Source: Pyronema omphalodes
Lineage: Eukaryota > Ascomycota > Pezizomycetes > Pezizales > Pyronemataceae
Assembly (NCBI GenBank): GCA_024516155.1
Contig: JAJJXM010000013.1
Location: 310,001-374,000, forward strand
DNA: 64,000 bases
Direction of reading: 5' to 3'
The translations under genes were made by a program, and so were the position numbers. Below the pieces are notes generated by a model. It ran no database searches, was not told where the DNA came from, and saw only the letters and a program-made list of their open reading frames with translations. Below are positions 22,207-35,177 of the stretch, one piece after another (positions within the stretch are counted from its first letter, which is position 1; each line of letters starts with the position of its first letter).

Positions 22207-22959
22207 AGTAACTTCGCGACATCTCAGTGATTCAGGGCTGAGCTGAAAATGGTCCAGATGTAAATGTGTTTTTTTTATCGTTATCTAAATCATACGCCAA
22301 CCGGGCCTAAAAAGGCTCAGGAAAGAAATTCTCAAATAAAAGAGCAAGGTAAAAAGAACATTCTTTATCCATTATTCATTTACGTAAAACATCTGGAGAT
22401 TCCAGTAGCTGGACGGCAAACCGTGAGATTACAAGGACGTTTTCGTTAATAGATAGATCATCAACGCGAGACATATTGAAGGGTCTTAAGTGGTTTCAAT
22501 GGGAATGTGAGATCTGTTTACGGGCTAGTCCTAGAAGTTTCAGATACGACAGCACTTTGAGATCTGAAAGTAAAGGCAACCCCCGATCCACATAGAACAT
22601 CCTCCACTTTCCAGAAATCCATTATTACACTAATACTTTCAGCCGTAGTTAGAAGAGTCCCGATTCAAGGACGCTAGAATATAGTATTTGGAGTCCTCAA
22701 ATCACCGGGAATTATCCGCAGCACAGCCAGTACAGCCAGCGCAAAGCCAAGATCAAGCTGGATCCGCCGTTCAAGCATTTTTCCATTATACATCCCCGAT
22801 TGTAGATAGCATTGATTATCCATTCAGTTGAGTTGAGTTTGGGTTGACTCTAGTTATACACCGTTTCGAAGTCCCAAATGCGGCTGGCGCTATATGTGAA
22901 CTTGCGGTAGGTCTTGGAGTGTTAAGGGGCATTGTTCGTTAAGATACGATATGATTCAT

Positions 22960-23560
22960 CGAGGGCTTAGAGGTTTGGGATAGAAGTTTCGCGTTCGGCA
23001 TCGGCATCGGTGATGAGGGTATTGTAGGCTTGGAAACTGAAGTCTTCGATGATTGAGTCGTCTTTGACGGCGTTGTTATTAGCTGGATGTTCAGCGGAGG
23101 TAGGTTGCATGACTGTCGGTGGAGGCCGGCCTTTGTTTCTAGGTTTTCAAGTGATTTTCGTTGACATGTCGTCTGGTAGCCTGGCCTGTTTTCTGCTTCA
23201 ACTTCCTTTTCTCGCTCCGCGGGCTTGACATTAGTAATTGAATTACCCCAGCAACCCATAAATTGGAAGAAGTGAGAAATCTTACTTACCGAAATACCCT
23301 GCAGGTATTGCGAATGCAATATGTTCCTTGTTGTCGTCAGAGTCTGGTTTCGCAAATTCTCGAAAGGTGGAAGAAGATGGAAGTATATATCCTCCACCAG
23401 AGTTGAATGTAGTATGTGTTTTTGAAGCGTAATAGCTGTCCAGGTTAACAGTTCCGCCATTTGTCAATGTCCAGCGTGGTCGGAGTTCTAATTCACAAGC
23501 TGAATTATTATCTGTTTGAAACAAAAGAGGATATTTCTGTCATAAGATAAACCTGGTTCG
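22960..23560 (-). pseudogene. Gene X copy B
   Basis: The minus strand carries TNGGTVNLDSYYASKTHTT and SGGGYILPSSSTFREFAK in an exon ending at a GTAAGTAAG donor (about 23290), then KDDSIIEDFSFQAYNTL and DADAERETSIPNL followed by a stop at about 22970. The C-terminal domain seen in copy E is missing. No family recognised. Confidence 0.5.
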
Positions 23561-24695
23561 CCATGCATTACCGGCTGCACCAGCTGGAAAATCTTTGGCC
23601 AGGCGGAAGCGGTAGAAAAGAAGTATTCAACAATAACCATGATCCACGGTTGGACTATCACTCATACAGAGCGGTTCAACAGGTTCGAGTACGACCACTC
23701 TGCTCTGAATTGACAAAGCAAACACTCCGCATTACGATCACCACACTCCCTCACCAACATCCTCCACAAGTTTAGCCACCGAACAAGAGCATGCACAAAC
23801 CATCACCACGCACGTACCAGCCCCTGTAACTCCACAACAAGTCAATCATATCCAACACCAAACCTTCAATGACATCTCTCTCAATCGCTCCAACTCGTCC
23901 CGGCTTTGGCAACCAACCTCTACCAAAACCCCCACTAACCTCTTACAGCACCTGCCACGAATTGTATCAGCTGTATTCCTTCACTCTCCCGTCTCTGCTA
24001 TGGTGAAAACATCAGATGATGCGTCAGCTGAAGTATTATGTACCGGCTATTGTCGTAGGATCACATGATACATCAACGAAGGTTCGTTTTACGGTCAATA
24101 CAGCTAAAGAAACTGTAACCGCTCTAGCCGATGTCCTGGATATACTTGCACGGCCACACCTGATCAGGGTATTTAACATCCACAAAACCCGCACTCCTGA
24201 TGTATTTGGTAGCAACTGAAAGCTAGGACCCCTTACGAAGTGTCATGACCGCCCTACATCGGTGAGGTATGAGCCGTGATTGTCGGCTTCACTGATATCA
24301 GTCTGACTGATGATGTCTAATGTTCCAAGATGCGATAATTTCAAGAGTTGTCATTGAAATAACCTTCGAACAAAGGGCTGACGTTGTGATGATAAAAACC
24401 ATTGCGCCTGCTGCTGCTTGGGCAGTCAAAAACGTTCTCTTGTGCCTGCAGTACAAGGGGATGCTGCCACGATTGGTAAAAGATACTCATGACAGGCGAG
24501 GAAAGTAAAACTGAGTTCCGCTATCATTAACATTTTATTTCATAAGGATACATATATTGAAGAATTACCCAGTCCACAAAAACAATTCAACAGGCTTTAC
24601 AAAATATCATATTCATACAAACATAAAAAAACAAGGCGTTCCGTCGCCAGCACTATGTTCCTCCGTTGTGGTTGGCAACACTTACATTATCGAAT

Positions 24696-25045
24696 CTAGG
24701 CGCACTGGCCCTGATCCGCCAGGATGATATCAGTGTAGCCAGCTTTCGGGGGCCACACATCACCGAGGCAGATCGGGCAGATCTTGCCACTCCAATGTCT
24801 GGAATCCAGCCACTGTAAACTCAGTTAGTATCATCACTGTTCCAACGAATGACTTTGGAACTTACCTGATCAACGCATGCCTTGTGGAAGGCATGCCGGC
24901 AGGGCACCAGTTTGCGAATTTCTTCGTGCTTTCCATATGCCTGCAAACAGATCGGGCAGTTCCCGCCCTGCAGCTCTGCGCCGTCAAAGCTATCTTTATA
25001 CCTGGATAAGGTACGATAGTCCGCCTTTTCCTGCGAGAGCCACAT
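24696..25045 (-). CDS. RING-H2 finger protein, copy 2
   Basis: Exon 1 is 25045-24866 and exon 2 24812-24696, with a 53-nt intron (24865-24813). The RING is complete: CPIC - 14 residues - C-R-H-AF-H-KA-C - 16 residues - CPIC, that is C3H2C3 ligands, the RING-H2 type that binds two zinc ions and recruits E2 enzymes. The upstream part is damaged: the ATG used by copy 1 is CTG here, and a 13-14-base C run (25052-25065) shifts the frame just before the listed start. Either the protein is N-terminally short or the homopolymer length is wrong. The C-terminus is GYTDIILADQGQCA. Inferred role: ubiquitin ligase; target unknown. Confidence 0.65.
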
Positions 25046-26279
25046 TTTGGAGGGGGGGGGGGGGGCGCCTCAATGCTTTCAGTGACGATGGAATGTTATA
25101 TGGCCGAATGTAAACCAATTCCGGAGAATTGACAATCACAGAACAGAATTCGAAGTCGAATTAAGGAAGGGAAGCGGGCGGACGGGGAATATCAGATGTT
25201 GGTGCAGCGCACCGGCCAAGTGGCCTCAGGATTCGTTGGAGCCTTTGTTGGCTTTCCTTTTCTGGGACACGATAGGGAATGGGGACTAGAGATTCCTGAG
25301 AAGGAATCACGAGAGTGGATAGAGAGCGTGGGAGAAGAAGACAAGGTGGAGGTGGTGGATGTATATGTGATTGTCGGATGAAGTGCTAACTCAGCGAACA
25401 AGAAAGGCTTTTAGCCTGAGAATCTGCCAGACTACACCAACCTCCACCTAGGCACTAAGGCCTTAGGCGCACTTCGGCCAGATTGGAGGTGGTCAAGCTT
25501 AAGGAGGGCGAGCAAGTGAGGAGGGTAAAAGAGAACAAAAAAGGTCAAAAAACAGGTCAATATTTTTTAACCGTGACATTCTTCTGTACCTAACCATATC
25601 CATTGGCCTCGGATACTAGTCAAGTCAAGCCGTTATTAGTTACAGAGGAATATTTCCACAGCTGCTGATACAACTGTATACACCCGACATACCCGCTGCC
25701 TCAGACATTGATAGTAACTTCGCGACATCTCAGTGATGCTGGGCTGAACTGACAACAGACCAGATGTAAATACGTTTTTTTATCGTTATCCAAATCAGAC
25801 GCCCACCGGGCCTAAAATGGCTCATGAAGGAAATTCTACAATAAAAAAGCTGGATAAATATAGCGTCCTTGATGTTTCAGATATGTACGACAGCACTTTC
25901 ACATGGGAAATTGAAGGCAAACCCCATTCCCTATGGAACATCCTCCACTTTTCACAAATCCATCATTAAACCAATTGTTTTTGCCGCATGTAGAAGAGTA
26001 CCGATTTTAGGACGCTAGTATATAGTATTTTCGGTCCTCAAATCACCGGGAAGTATCCGCAGCGCAGCCAGTGCAGCCAGTGCAAACCCCGAGCTCAAGC
26101 TTCACCATCCGGGCATTTTCCATTATCCATCCCCGACTGTAGATAGAATTGGTTGAGTTGAGCTGAATCCTAGTTATACACCGTTAGAAGTCCCGAATGG
26201 GCTGGCGTTAGATGTGAAGTTGCGGTAGGTCTTGGAGTGTTGAAGGGGTATTGTTCGTTAAGATACGATACCATCTATC

Positions 26280-26930
26280 TATGGCATAGATAGATGCTCC
26301 GGGTAATGGTTTCGCGTTTGGTATCGGTGTTGAGGGAATTGTAAGCTTAGAAACTGGTTTTGTCAGCGACAGAGTCGTTTGTTGAAGGTGTTGTTATTGC
26401 CTGGATTTTTGGGGGAGGCAGAATGCCCGACTGTTGGTGGAGATTGACTTTTTCTCTAGGTAAATATCGTTGTCATATCGTCTGGTTGCTCCTGGCCTAC
26501 TTTCCGCATCAAATTTCTTATATCGCTGCTTCAGTCATTGAATTAACCCAGAAACTCTCAAGTTGAAAGGAAGAAATCTTACTTACCGCAAATGTAACAT
26601 ATTTCTTGTTCTCAGAATCTGATTTCACGAAACGTGGAAGAAGGTGGATGTATATATCCTCCACCAGAGTTGAACATAGGATTCATTTTGAAGCGGAAAA
26701 TGTCCTCGGCTGGTTAGCAGTTCCGCCATTTGTCAATTTCGAGCGGCGTTCTCAAATTTCAAATATATTTCATGTGCTTGATCATTATTTGTTTAAACGA
26801 AAGAATCGGATATGTTTGTCATGTATGCACTGGATTAATCCTACATCACCGCGTGCACCGGCTGGAAAATATTTGGTGCGGCGGAAGCGGAAGAAAGACG
26901 TCTTCAACTAATAATGATCCACGGCTGCAC
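26280..26930 (-). pseudogene. Gene X copy C
   Basis: Decayed minus-strand copy: matches to A and B run through the splice-donor region (about 26580), the PPPEDIYIHLLPRF-encoding stretch and the NTD-KRET motif near 26310, with several stops in the region. Confidence 0.4.
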
Positions 26931-27124
26931 TATTCAAAATCACCACTAATAAAACGGTCCGACAGATCAAAATACGTCCCTTCAGAGCACCTACACATAC
27001 AGTCATATACTCACAGACAAACACACTAATTTCGCTATCTATACTGACGCCACGTCAGAAAACAAATAATGTCTTTACCTGTATTATAAAAGTTTTATTT
27101 ATTGGGTGTATATATATTCAATTA

Positions 27125-27684
27125 GGAACATTAAAAAAAAAAAAATAATATATATATAATAAGAATAATAAAAATGTATATAGTAAACGGAGTGGCGAGA
27201 GAAGGATGGAGGAGAGGAGAAGGAAAGGAAGGGAAGGGAGCGGAAGAGAGGAGGAAGAGAAGAAGTTCGAAGGAGGAAAGGAAGAGGGAGATGCAGCGGA
27301 GAAGGGAGGACGGAGTCAGAGAGGGAGGCATAGAGAGGAAAGGAGAGAGGGATGGTATTGGGGAAGAGAAGGAGAAAGGAGATGGAGTTTTAAAAAAAAA
27401 AAAAAAAAAAATAAAAAGGGGACGTCAACGGGGAAGGGAGGAGGAACAACAGGCACCGGAAAGGGTGACTGAAGAGCGAACAGGGCTCCGGGACACACCG
27501 ACGAGACGAGCAGAAATGGAGAGAGAGTGAAGAGGGGGACTACAACCCGATCAAGATAGACCGCTCCGGGGCGTTCCCGGTAACTCCTGGGGTCACTCTC
27601 AGGAGTTAGCAATGTATATACTAGTTAGTCTCCGCCATAACCTTAGGGTTAGATGCGTGTATGAAATAAAAAAAAAAAAAAAAA
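27125..27684 (+). mobile_element. Poly(A)-tailed retroposon-like insertion with 13-bp target duplication
   Basis: A 560-bp segment lies between two copies of ATATATTCAATTA (27112-27124 and 27685-27697) and ends in an A run (27668-27684). The corresponding site in module A has no such insert. Inside are a purine-rich tract (27190-27400), an A19 run and a 3' portion ending ATGCGTGTATGAAAT. This is the signature of an LTR-independent retroposition (SINE or processed transcript). No coding domain is recognised. Confidence 0.7.
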
Positions 27685-27818
27685 ATATATTCAATTATTA
27701 GGCATTATAAAAGTATAGTTCTACAGGCTTTCATCAACGCCATCTTCTTACACTCATAAAAGTATAAGGCGTTCCAACGTCAGCACTTCGTTCTTTCCTT
27801 ATTTTTGGTAACACTTAC

Positions 27819-28353
27819 ATTGTCGAATCTGGGGACACTGGCCCTGATCCGCCCGGATAATATCAGGGCAGCCTGCTTTCGCGGGCCACACATCCTCGAG
27901 GCAGATCGGGCAGATTTTGCCACTGCAATGTCTCGGTTCAGCCACTGTAAACTCAGTTAGTATCATCCCTGTTCCAACGAATCACTTTGACACTTACCCG
28001 ATCCACACATCCTTTATGAAAAATATGCTGGCAGGGTGCAAGCTTCCGGATCTCATCTTGCTTTTCGTAGGGCTCCAAACAGATAGGGCAGATCCCGCCG
28101 TGCAGCTCTTCACAGTCAAGGATATCGGCATACCTGGATAAGATATGATGATCGACCTCTTTCTGCGAGAGCCACAGTTTGGGGGGTTTTGCAACTCTTT
28201 CCAGCGACGGTGGGATGTTGACCGGTTGAAGGTCAATCATTTCCGTGGTATTGACAACCACCAAACGGAATTCGAAGTCGAATAGTTAAAGAACTGAAGC
28301 GGCGGAGGGGAGGAATCAGATGCTGGGGCAGAGCACCGGCCAAGTGGCCTCAT
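27819..28353 (-). CDS. RING-H2 finger protein, copy 3; two one-base breaks
   Basis: Exon 1 is 28353-27998 and exon 2 27944-27819, with a 53-nt intron, then a further GTAAGTG donor suggesting a third exon. It starts MRPLGRCSAPASDSS, contains NIPPSLERVAKPPKLWLS, and has the RING CPIC - 14 - C-Q-H-IF-H-KG-C - CPIC with all C3H2C3 ligands. Two positions need one added base to keep the frame: near 28285 (before FDFEFRLVVVN) and near 27935 (after WLN). With these corrections it is the best preserved of the three tandem copies. Probable ubiquitin ligase. Confidence 0.6.
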
Positions 28354-28440
28354 GGTTGGTTGGAGCCTTTGGTGGCTTCTTTCGGCTGGGATGATGGGGA
28401 AGGGATTTTCGGTGGCCAAGGAAAAGGGCGAATACTCAGG

Positions 28441-29030
28441 CGAATGCTTTCCTATAATATCATAGTCAGGACCAGATCAAAAACTCGAATCAGTGAAACC
28501 CTTTGCTAACCTTTCCAAACACTGATTCCACAGAGGGGTCATCAGAGCGGCAATCCATCATGCTTGGCGGTCGGTGTTCTCGAATCTGATGGATACACGC
28601 GGCTAGATTTCCCAGGCGGTCCAGAGAGAAGCGTCAATGGTAGACAATCATACCGTTCTGTTATTCAATGCGGTCATCTTTCATTGTAAATAACATAGGT
28701 AGAAACGTAAACCTTGAACCATGTTCCCAAAAGTGAACAAGTATAAGTGCAATAGCTAAATCAGAAAGACGCATTGGTAAATTGCCCACTGTCTGCCTCT
28801 ATATCGGCATCGTCGGAGCAGTAACGCAAATCTTCTCAGGAATCATGTATCAACATGTTGATATTGTTTCAATTGTAGAGTGCAGTATAGGTGTGGTTAT
28901 CTCCGTCAGTCAAGCCTGTGACGTCTCGGCCTGCCTGCACAAATTATTAGTATCACAAATTCCAAGCGTAGACAGGGGTTACCAACAATAAAGTAGTCTA
29001 TCATAAGGCAAAGGAAATAAAGAAGCAATA
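28441..29030. other. No gene seen
   Basis: Unique sequence between module C and X copy D. A plus frame at 28782-28991 has mildly hydrophobic composition but no start context or homolog that I recognise. Confidence 0.4.
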
Positions 29031-29039
29031 TTGGTGGCT

Positions 29040-30193
29040 CTCATTGGACATAGGCGTCAGGTACCAGTAGTGGAGGAAAGGTGGAGATTTGTATATCTGG
29101 GTGGATACATACGTTCTGCGCGAATAGCCTGGTGGAGGGTTTACATATACTCGGAGCCCATGTTACTGCAGCACCTTTGGTTGAGACACAACGTATCAAA
29201 AGTCAGGAGCCAGATGAAGCTCTTGCGTTCGGCATCGGTTTGGAGGGCACTCCAGGCTCGGAGATTGTCCTCTGCGGCGATGGAATCGTGCTGAAAGGTA
29301 CCGTTCTGGGCTGGTTTATCGAGAAAGCATATTTCCTGATGGTGGAGGCTGGCAGATAAATTTTGTTCGTCATTGTTTCGATGTTGTTCAATTGCCTGCT
29401 TACCCAGTCAGTGAATTATTTCAGATGCTCTTTCGTGGGAAAACTCTTACCGACGTACTAGATATTGCGGGCCGTTTGTGTTTTCAGTCGAACCTGCTTT
29501 GACGAAAGGTGTAAGCAGATGGCAGTGTATATCATCCACCTGACTTGGACGTACATGTGTTTTGAAGAAGGGTAGTCCCAAGACTGAAACGTCCCAGAAG
29601 TAACCCACGTTGAACTGTTCTAGAATTCCCAGTATCTTTTGCGGGATTAGTTATTCATTTAATCAAAATAATGGGATACATTGGTCATGCGATACACTTG
29701 GTTGTCTCTACATCACCGGCTCAACCAAATCTGGTGAGCCTCCAGCGGTGTACGTAGGAAGAACGGATTCTGCAACACGAGAATTCAACGATTGACCATC
29801 CTCGTTGACAAACTGGTCTGACAGGTTTAAATACAAGCATTCCGGCCTGATGGAAGAGCACATCGCGCACAGCCTTGCATTGCCGCAGAAAGGACCTACA
29901 TTCTGCTCAATGTGCTCCCTGAACAACAATGAATACTACTGTACAGCATAGATACCAACCCACAGCTTCCACAAAACATCACCGAAAACATATCCATCGC
30001 CTTAACCTCAAGACCGATGAACATGTCCAGTACCCTGAGTAACAGCAGCCCCGATTAATCCACCCCCGTCCAGCTTCCTCTCTAACGATATTCCATAATC
30101 GCCCTCTGAGACTTCCATATATCCGAACGAGTCGGGTCTTCGTGTTTTGTTGTGAGGGTTTAGGTTGAGGACCTCGTCGTGATTAAGTTTCAC
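29040..30193 (-). pseudogene. Gene X copy D
   Basis: Minus strand. From 5': GDYGISLERKLDGGGL, then MFIGLEVKAMDMFSVMFCGS and YSSIHCCSGSTLSR (parallel to copy E), then HDSIAAEDNLRAWSALQTDA and FDTLCLNQR. The frame changes several times and a TAA replaces a TCA of copy E, so this is a decayed copy. No RING gene in the same orientation lies upstream. Confidence 0.5.
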
Positions 30194-30199
30194 TACTAA

Positions 30200-31553
30200 G
30201 GTTTTTCGTTATTGACACCAGGTGCGATACGCAACTGCAATATCGTGGAGGTCGCCATCTTTCTAGTTGCGCCTTGGGAAATGTTAATTGTAAAAGAGAT
30301 AATGTGTATCCACAAGGCTCGAATGTAGTTTCAGACTTGTGATGATGACTCCGACCAAGTTGGAGGATTTCGAATGTAGCCGGGTGATTGCGTGGAAAAC
30401 GATCATAGATAGATGGAGAGCAAGATGGAGCGATACTTGTGAGAAGATTTACAGAAGGTGCGGTGTTAGCATGGGGTGGAGTTTACGCAATGTCACATGT
30501 AACATCGACTTAGGCACCGGCGTATCGGCCAAACCTGTTGGATGTAATCAAAACTGTGTATACAAAAACCTCCAAGACGTTGAATAATCTGATTTTGTTA
30601 TAATTCTGCACCTCGTCAGAGCCTAAATGTTCCCGTTCATGCATTAATATTGTGCATCAGGCCGTTTGGGGTGGGCCGCATGCCTCGAGTCGCAAATACA
30701 AGAACCCCGTGTGACAAATTTCACTTTTGGCATTTCATTATGACGAATTCCCTTACACCTCCTATACTGGTTTTCAATGTCATGGCCCAAATTGTATGTT
30801 ACGCAGTTCAAAGGATGAAGGTAAATATTGCCTTCGAGGTGGAGTCTATTGCTAAATCATGACTCCATTCCCTAGTTTGATGGCAGGAGATAGGGATTTG
30901 TGTTTTTGATGTTGGTTCATCGATGTGCATAGACCTTATTGGAGGGTTTCAGCTTATGCCAGGTGTTATGATAGTACAGGGTAGTCACAGCAACGCATGA
31001 ACTAACATGCGGGAGTGATTTTTCGTGAGTACCATCACAGTCACGAGATCTTGCCGGGGTGAACTCAGAACGAGAAAGCAGCCATGCTTTACTATGATTT
31101 TGACTTTCATCGAGAGCTCTAATAACGCAGCAAACTTATCTGATAGTATCGTTGATCGGTGCAACCTGGATTTGCTGCTGTCTAGGTAAAGTAGTTAACC
31201 GGAGGGTCTACATATCACAAACCCATTCCGCTTTCCGAAGCCAACTAATAACTCCAGGAGAATATTTGCAGCATTTCGAGTCGCTTCTATGCAATTAAGT
31301 ACCTTCGATCACTTCCAATATTTTTGGCCGACACGCCAGTCCTCACTAGATGTTGCATGCGATATCATGTAAACTCCACCTGATGCTAACTAACACCGTT
31401 CCTCCTGACATTCTCCTCCACACATCTCGATCTTTCTTCCACTCCATCGATCTTTGCTACTTTTTGACTCACTATCTGGCGCCAATTTGAACCTCTCCTC
31501 TTTTCTCTATTTCTTCGTGTATCCCACACCAGTTTTGGATAAATTCAATTGCC
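30200..31553. other. No gene seen; promoter side of the RING gene at 31554
   Basis: No recognised coding or RNA feature. The last 150 bases are pyrimidine-rich (TCCTCCACACATCTCG, CCTCTCCTCTTTTCTC), as is common in fungal promoters. It does not contain the upstream block shared by the other RING copies. Confidence 0.4.
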
Positions 31554-32433
31554 ATGTCAACACCAAGAGCTCAGGAAACAACAACGCTTATAGAGTACTT
31601 CATCAGACTTCGTTTCACTGTCCCAGATGAGGATGCCAGCAGCGATAAGGCAGTGTTGGAAACTGATCACGAGAGTGTTTTAGAACGATTTGGTCGAGAT
31701 GACAGACCCGACACGTTGGGATATCTCGGGGGCGGAACCTGGATTGCAGGATTCATCGACGTATCTAGGATACCATCGGCATTGAGTTCATGTATGGAGC
31801 AGTATCCTTACATCGATGGGACTGCTCGGTGCCTGTAAGTTTTGAATGACGGTACCTTGCCTAGAATAACTGCTAAATATTATTTTAGTCCCAGACAATT
31901 CGATCAAGAAATTCCCAATGTCATAGCCCCCAATCCCAGAACTCTTATTCTCGGAACTAGCAACAGCTACAAAGTAGTTATGCAGTTTGGTGTTGTAAAG
32001 CTGGATTCAAAAAATTGGTCTACGTGCATCCCGGCAGGGTGCCACGATCGTTGTCGAATATTGGATGGTCATTTTTGCTATGGGCGTCACAGAAAATGTT
32101 GGACAAAGGCACGTTGTGTAGGTATGCTGGCCCACCGGTCTGTAAGGCGAAGGCGGGGGAGGAGAAAGCGATTTGTCCAATCTGTCTTGAGAGCTATGGT
32201 AGAGACTGTTATGTCCGACAACTTTTACCGTGCAAGCATATTTTTCATCAAGGTTGCGTGGATAATGTAAGTGATGAAACAGCTGATCCGAACGAAGGGC
32301 CATACTGATTGGCTGTTCACAGTGGTTGAATGGTAAGCTTCCTTATGAAAAGAAATGCCCGATGTGTAGGGGCACTGTGTTGCCAACAAAGGCTGGCTAC
32401 ACTGACTTCTGCCCGGCACGTTACAATCAATAA
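31554..32433 (+). CDS. RING-H2 finger protein, divergent plus-strand member (copy 5)
   Basis: Exons 31554-31834, 31889-32266 and 32323-32433, with introns of 54 nt (CTGCTAAAT near its 3' end) and 56 nt. Exon 1 adds about 94 N-terminal residues not found in the tandem copies (EYFIRLRFTVPDEDASS). Exon 2 aligns with them (VVKLDSKKLVYVHPGRV), then the RING: CPIC - 14 - C-K-H-IF-H-QG-C - WLNGKLPYEKK - CPMC, all C3H2C3 ligands present. It ends GYTDFCPARYNQ. One base must be added in the A6 run at about 32009-32014 to join the two halves of exon 2. It is the longest member and the likeliest source gene. Probable ubiquitin ligase. Confidence 0.68.
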
Positions 32434-35170
32434 CCAAAGAGGAAACGATTGTCGGAGTTATTATTACACCGAATCAGATATAGCGCTTGCTGTGTGATGT
32501 TTGATATATTTTATGCGTGCTTATTCTTGGAAGATGGCTTATGAGAAAGTCTTTTCGTGGTTTTTTTTGACCGGTTTTTTTATAGTATTTAGTCTCCTAT
32601 TTAATATATGTCTTTTTATAGCTGAAATCAGTGATATCTCTCTTCCGTGTCATCAGTCTGCGTCGTCGAAAATGGTAGCCCTATCTTTCTTTTTAGGCAA
32701 TACCAAATAACTTTTATGATTGCCCAACAATAAAGATGCATAACTGCATCTGTTTTCATAACGTTAACTCCATAGCTAATAATGATTGTAATGATAACTC
32801 TGACAATAACTGCATCTATGAGCATTGAATGTAACGAGCTGGAATGATTTCAGTGAAGCCGACCTTTGCAGCCAATACACCATCCTTGCAAATCAAGCAT
32901 ACCATTTCGTCAGGGTGCTCAGCTTTCAGTCACTGCTGACCATATTTAGAGCATATCTTGCGTACATATAGTATATGCTGATCAGGTGAGGTCACACTAG
33001 TGCATGCAATACCTTTCCTTCTTCCGTTATCATCTGGTCTACTGTATTGGCCGTGAAAAACATTGCAGCTGATCCATCCCTTGATCTCAACAATAATGGC
33101 GGTTGCCTAAAGGTTAATTCAACACTTTCTCAGGTGGTATTTCGTTGTAATAAAATCTTCATTGGTAAGAATGAAAATCAAAAACAAAAAACCCCAAAAA
33201 AAAAGGAAAGGAAAAAAAAAAAGAACAAACGGAACTCGTTCCAAGAAATAGCTGGAATTTTCACCTTGGTGGAATGACCCGGAGCTCATCCATGAGGGAA
33301 GAAGGAAGATGGCTGGAGGTGTAATCTCGGTCTTGCGGAAGAAGGGTGGTGGTATAACTCCGGTCTTGAGGAAGAAGGAACCAGTAACATCTGGGTCTGT
33401 GGGAAGAAGGGCAGCGGTAGAACTTGGACCTTTTGGCGGTAACCACCATATCTCATGATGTATTATACAAAGAGGGGTGGTGAATGAATACTGCTGAAAC
33501 GATGGATCTCAAAAATTCTGCATTCTCTCGTCAGATGATATTTATCAGCACAAAAGCTAACCTGGCACAATGACCATGTGGAAAGACGATAAGATAAGAT
33601 GGAAATCACGGGACGCTGCTCTGTGAAATACGCCTGTAGAAGATGGTTTAGGTACTGTAGCAGCAAGGACCATTGCCGATTATCAATAACATGGATTAGT
33701 CATCGCCCGCTACCTGATCGAGTGATTGCTATGATTTGAGTAATTCCATTACGGAAACCGTTGGCTGTTTGCAAAAACTGAGTGATGCGTGTTGAAGACG
33801 AGGAATTATACTTCACACTATGGTCGTATTCAAGCAATGCAATATACCACGTCATGTCATCTCTTCTGGTTGACATATCAATTACATCCATGTTCTGATA
33901 AAATACAGGAATTTACGGCTATCAGGCGTCAAGAAACACAACTACGTATGCCTCAATCCAGAAGTATAGCCGGGCACACCAAGTATCATGATAATTGTAG
34001 CAATGCATGCCCCATGGATTTTTCTAGATGAAAACTTTATTATGTGGTCATCGATAATTTGGTTTGGAAGTTTTTATTTCCTTCAAGACAGGGAGCCACA
34101 AGTAGCAATATTCTTGGGGATATGAAACAGGAACAGCATTATTATACATTCAGAAAGGGCCATATAGCCGAGAAAAATGTGTTTCTTGATAGTAAAATGT
34201 CCTTTGGAGATTGGGGATCGGCCAATGATATTATCCGATGCGTATGAAAAAATCACCAGAGTTTCAGCCTCCTACACGGCAACCATCCGTGCCTCGCCGA
34301 CGAAGTACATATTACGATAGATAATCAAACAGAGCTTCGTAATGATGATACATCACTCACATTGATTGATATGCTAGGATGTGATCCGTGTTCCATTCGA
34401 ACGGTTGCATAAACTGCTCACTCTGGCTTTTTTTCGCAACGCACTTCAATCTCCTTGATCTGCTTGTAGAGTTTCGTAATTTGGTCTTTGTAACCTTCGA
34501 TAGCCGCGACCAATACCGAAGTTTCTGCAAAGCTCTCATTGTAATCCTCTTCAATGAATTGCACGGGCTGTTTCAGGGCATGTTATAGCGCCGTAACCTC
34601 AGTTAAAAATTATGGGCTTCTTCCGGGACGGACTGGACACCGTCAACGTAGGCCCTGAAGATTTTCGATGTCTCCAAGGCAAGACCTAGAATCCTGTAAC
34701 TCCAGTGGAGATGGTAAAGCTGTCCATGGCTTATGTCGCTACCGATGAGTGGCAGTCAATTTCTAACTCTGAGTGTGTGGTTGGATGATGTGTATATGGA
34801 ACGGGAAAATCTGCGGTGGAACCTGAGGTGGAGATTGCTGTGGATGTTGTGTTTGCTGTGCGAGTTATTTCGTGTCCCCGGATTTTTGAAGGGCGCTCCG
34901 CTATCATGCACTTGCAGGGTTAAGCACTTACTGAGCAACAATTGTTCATACCAGGGGTTCACCTAGGCAGCAGTCGTCCCTCGCACCACCTAACACTGTA
35001 CGTTTCGAACCCAAAAACAAAACGACCATGACCCCAAACTTGAGAAAGCTGACCAAAAAGCCCTCCTGCCATTCGATAATTCCGAGCTGCAATCTTCATG
35101 CAGCAGAAATCTCTAAGTACCATGAAAAAGAAAGAGTAAAATGGTCACTCCAAACTGGAAAACAATGGAG
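32434..35170. other. No gene seen
   Basis: AT-rich, with only short unrelated open frames. At 33305-33420 there is an imperfect tandem repeat with core CTTGAGGAAGAAGG (three copies, about 38 bases apart). An A-rich tract lies at 33178-33230. Confidence 0.5.
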
Positions 35171-35177
35171 TTAAAAA

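Larger units (their letters stand above)
22207..25720. repeat. Tandem module B (RING-H2 gene + X gene)
   Basis: Second direct copy, about 3.5 kb, with the same block order as A. It carries a segment without an obvious match in A or C (about 23720-24330). Confidence 0.8.
25721..28440. repeat. Tandem module C (RING-H2 gene + X gene)
   Basis: Third direct copy, interrupted by a 560-bp poly(A)-tailed insertion. The homology to A and B fades near 28400-28440, so the shared upstream block is mostly absent from this copy. Confidence 0.75.

Noticed and set aside
23670..23700. GGTTCGAGTAC resembling a Pol III B box
   Set aside because: No A box or cloverleaf can be built around it.
28782..28991. Small hydrophobic plus-strand protein
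   Set aside because: No start context, no splice partner, no similarity recognised; expected by chance in this length.
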